A stretch of 64,000 nt of DNA, taken from Streptomyces griseiscabiei (GTDB lineage: Bacteria; Actinomycetota; Actinomycetes; Streptomycetales; Streptomycetaceae). The stretch spans positions 1,116,001-1,180,000 of the forward strand of contig NZ_JAGJBZ010000001.1 in the NCBI RefSeq assembly GCF_020010925.1, in the 5' to 3' direction. The notes beneath the pieces were generated by a model. That model was not told the origin of the DNA, made no database searches, and worked only from the letters and a program-made list of their open reading frames with translations. Of this stretch, positions 61,798 to 64,000 are shown one piece after another (position 1 is the stretch's first letter; every line of letters starts with the position of its first letter). The position numbers and the translations under genes were made by a program.

Positions 61798-64000
61798 GCT
61801 CCTCTCACATCGACGAGACACTCGCGGTCGACATTGCGCATCGACTGTGCCGTCTCCCACAAACCACCTTGCTTACCGAAATCCATGAGGAGCGATACGT
61901 GCAAACGCCCCTGGGGCTGGTAGTAGAGGCGGCTTCCGTCGCCGCGCGCAATCTCGGCTTCTTGCCACCATTCGTCGATCAGCTCGTCGAGCTGATCGGT
62001 TGCGGCCTCCGCTTCCTCCGGGTCGGCACGTTGTACGTGACTCACGATGAGGTCACGGACTCGCGCAACTCCATCGGCGTGATCGAGGATGTCTCCCGCT
62101 CTATTCTCAGTATTCAGGCCGACTCCGTGTCGTACTAGGATGGTCAGCACCGCATGCAGGGCTCGCTTGCGAGAAGGCATGGACCACGGTGTGACGCTCG
62201 TTGGTTCCACGTGCCGGTAGAGCGCACGGTGGTAGGCACCGAACGACTCGTAGTGGGAACGATCACGTGGTTTGGTAGAGCGGAAAAGCGTCACGATCAG
62301 ACCCGGTACATCACGACGGCCAACACGACTGGTGGCCTGAATGTATTCCGATGTCGTCTTGGGTTGGCCATTCATGAGCATGAGGCCGAGCCGTGGAACG
62401 TCGACCCCCACGGAGAGCATGTTGGTCGTGGCGAGGAAGGAGACGCTGCCGCGCTCTTTGAAGCTCTTGCCCAGGCGCTCAAGGAGCCGTGGCTGAGCGG
62501 CGCGTGGGATATTGCTGGTGAGCTCGACTACCGAGTCGTCGTCCAGCTTGCGCCGCCGAGTATCGTCCTTCGTCAGATGTTCGAGGCGCGCGGGGATGTC
62601 GTCTCGCGCGATCGTCACGGTTCGACCGAGTTCCCGCAGACTGTTGTGATACGCGACCGCGGTCCAGTACGCGTCCCGAAGGTCGTCGTCTTCACAGATC
62701 TCTTTCGGGGCCTGCAAGGCGGCGGCACCCACGTGAACCGTCGAGGTCGAGGCGGTGTGCCCCTGTGCCATGACACCCACGTACAGACGCCCGGGCTTGT
62801 CCTCGTCCGGCGAGGCGAAGTACGAGTGGCCCGCCTTGATCCCCGACGGAGGGAAGAGCTGTGCCGGGCGGCCGTAGAGGCTGCGAATCTGGTCCTGTGA
62901 ACGCCGGATCGTCGCTGTCGACGCGATGACCTTCGGTACGGTGCCGCGCCAAGCGCACAGTTCGAGGATGGCGGACTCGTACAGACCGACAGTCGTCCCC
63001 AAAGGGCCCGCAAGCAAGTGCAGTTCGTCCTGGATCACAAGTGAGGGGGCGCGCTTGCCGTCCTTCCCGAAGAGATTGCCCGCCTTTGGCTCCCACGCGA
63101 GTCGTGCGAACTTGTCCACTGTCCCAAGTACGAACGTGGGCGGTTCCTCGTAGATCTGTTCGTCCACCACGGAGACCGGCAGCCGCTCGTGGAAGACGCA
63201 GGTGGTTCGAGGACAGAAGAATGAGGTGGTAACCCCGTCCGCCCTGATGCCGAAGTCTCCCTCCTGTCCCTGTCGTTCAGGAACGATCTCGGTGCCGCAC
63301 CAAGGACAGCGTTCCAGCAGAAAACGATCATCGGGCTCGTTCATCTGCTTCAGAACATCGAGCTCGTCCGCCGCAGCGGAGACCTTGTTCGGCGTCGTTT
63401 CCTTGCCCACCCAAAGGCCGATGGAAATGGGTTCCTCGCCCAGGTCGAAAGGCAGGGGCCCGTCGTGTCCCTTCCTGATGTATTCGAGGGCACAGATTGC
63501 CGTCGCCGTGCGTTGGAATTGCTGCGTGGTGAGCAGACTCAGCGTGTACCGGCTCAAAACGGCCGTACCGCCCCCGGCTGCGCCGAACCGAAGCCGGCGC
63601 CAGAGGATCTCGAAGCAGGCCGTGAGGAGGTACGCCTCCGTCTTGCCTCCACCTGTGGGGAACCAGATGAGGTCGACCGTCTTACGGTCATCGTGCTCAG
63701 GGTTCATCAGGCCCTCGACCACGAGCAGGAAGTAGGCCAGTTGGAACGGGTGCCACGCATAGTCGCCACTGGGCTCGGTCAGCTCAAGTACTTCGCTGTT
63801 CCTGCGGCGACGCTTCCCCGCCAGTTCCTGGCGGCTGTGGAACATTTGGAGCGCCATGGCTCTGTTGGCCAGGCGAAAGGCTTCACGTGCCTTGTTTCCT
63901 GAAGGGGTTGCCGCAGTGAGGGCTGTTACCCCGGACTTCATACGGTCGAGTGCGGTGCCGATGCGGCAGAGGATTCGTGCAGCGGGTGCGGCAGCCCATG
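61794..64000 (-). CDS. drmA: DrmA-like SF2 helicase, C-terminal part (cut by right edge)
   Basis: 735 residues seen; the reading frame continues beyond 64000 without a start that looks real, so the N-terminus is outside the window. Walker A is WFPTGGGKTEAYL, DExH box IQDELHLLAG, motif III SATIRR after IAST, and motifs V-VI TNMLSVGVDVPRLG...EYIQATSRVGR. A zinc-binding CPWCGTEIV ... CPRTTCVFH insert lies between the helicase halves. This matches DrmA of DISARM, which moves on DNA with DrmB. Low G+C and GTGA coupling with drmB indicate one acquired operon. Confidence 0.78.
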   Translation of the reverse strand, partial: WAAAPAARILCRIGTALDRMKSGVTALTAATPSGNKAREAFRLANRAMALQMFHSRQELAGKRRRRNSEVLELTEPSGDYAWHPFQLAYFLLVVEGLMNPEHDDRKTVDLIWFPTGGGKTEAYLLTACFEILWRRLRFGAAGGGTAVLSRYTLSLLTTQQFQRTATAICALEYIRKGHDGPLPFDLGEEPISIGLWVGKETTPNKVSAAADELDVLKQMNEPDDRFLLERCPWCGTEIVPERQGQEGDFGIRADGVTTSFFCPRTTCVFHERLPVSVVDEQIYEEPPTFVLGTVDKFARLAWEPKAGNLFGKDGKRAPSLVIQDELHLLAGPLGTTVGLYESAILELCAWRGTVPKVIASTATIRRSQDQIRSLYGRPAQLFPPSGIKAGHSYFASPDEDKPGRLYVGVMAQGHTASTSTVHVGAAALQAPKEICEDDDLRDAYWTAVAYHNSLRELGRTVTIARDDIPARLEHLTKDDTRRRKLDDDSVVELTSNIPRAAQPRLLERLGKSFKERGSVSFLATTNMLSVGVDVPRLGLMLMNGQPKTTSEYIQATSRVGRRDVPGLIVTLFRSTKPRDRSHYESFGAYHRALYRHVEPTSVTPWSMPSRKRALHAVLTILVRHGVGLNTENRAGDILDHADGVARVRDLIVSHVQRADPEEAEAATDQLDELIDEWWQEAEIARGDGSRLYYQPQGRLHVSLLMDFGKQGGLWETAQSMRNVDRECLVDVRGA

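Noticed and set aside
59896..61860. Longer drmB starting at 61860
   Set aside because: It would overlap drmA by about 67 nt. The GTG at 61797 has a ribosome site and the usual 4-nt overlap.

Overview
The window is chromosomal DNA from a Streptomyces or a close relative. Coding regions are extremely G+C-rich with G/C-biased third positions. Many genes start with GTG or TTG and overlap by ATGA/GTGA, and Tat-type lipoprotein signals are common. The best lineage markers are the cslA-glxA-cslZ and LPMO morphogenesis genes, cdgA, and an ehuBCDA-type transporter. As I remember it, this matches the order around SCO2796-SCO2860 of S. coelicolor; no search was run.

Layout. 1-3.7 kb: alpha-galactosidase (cut by the left edge) and a CUT1 sugar ABC transporter, one leftward operon. 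3.9-6.1 kb: OmpR-type two-component system. 6.2-11.8 kb: small membrane protein, spermidine-synthase-like protein, NsdA-like regulator, histidine phosphatase and PAP2 protein. 11.7-15.9 kb: three overlapping genes that look like a split Dna2 (RecB/Cas4-type Fe-S nuclease, unknown middle protein, SF1 helicase). 16.1-22.3 kb: small proteins, the first tRNA-Lys(CTT), M6 protease, c-di-GMP enzyme CdgA and a flavin oxidoreductase. 22.5-31.7 kb: apparent catabolic unit with two Asp/Glu-racemase-fold enzymes, 2-hydroxyacid dehydrogenase, amidase, DUF3830 protein, ehuBCDA transporter and IclR regulator. 31.8-39.9 kb: second tRNA-Lys, NarL-type two-component pair, acyl-CoA ligase, LPMO, SPFH protein, peptidoglycan-binding protein, third tRNA-Lys. 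40.4-45.5 kb: cslA-glxA with cslZ facing them, the tip-glycan system. 46-49 kb: class F sortase with its partner, a HAD phosphatase and a surface protein with a sortase-like C-terminus. 49.5-58.5 kb: ROK regulator divergent from an oxidoreductase operon, FAH-family enzyme, YidC paralogue, class E sortase, GH30 glycanase and a SEC-C protein.

At about 58.7 kb base composition drops sharply. By hand count, 59,101-59,160 is 28/60 G+C, against 47/60 at 51,061-51,120. The rest of the window is one leftward, translationally coupled operon: a DISARM-type helicase DrmA (running off the right edge), the DUF1998 protein DrmB, and a compact SF1 helicase in place of the usual phospholipase-D gene drmC. 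This is a likely horizontally acquired, variant anti-phage island.

The native chromosome also carries a family of G+C-rich palindromic repeats (22.4, 26.5 and 44.3 kb) and a seven-unit 28-bp tandem array (52.4 kb) built from the same core. It has three identical tRNA-Lys genes in direct orientation, each followed by a strong hairpin.
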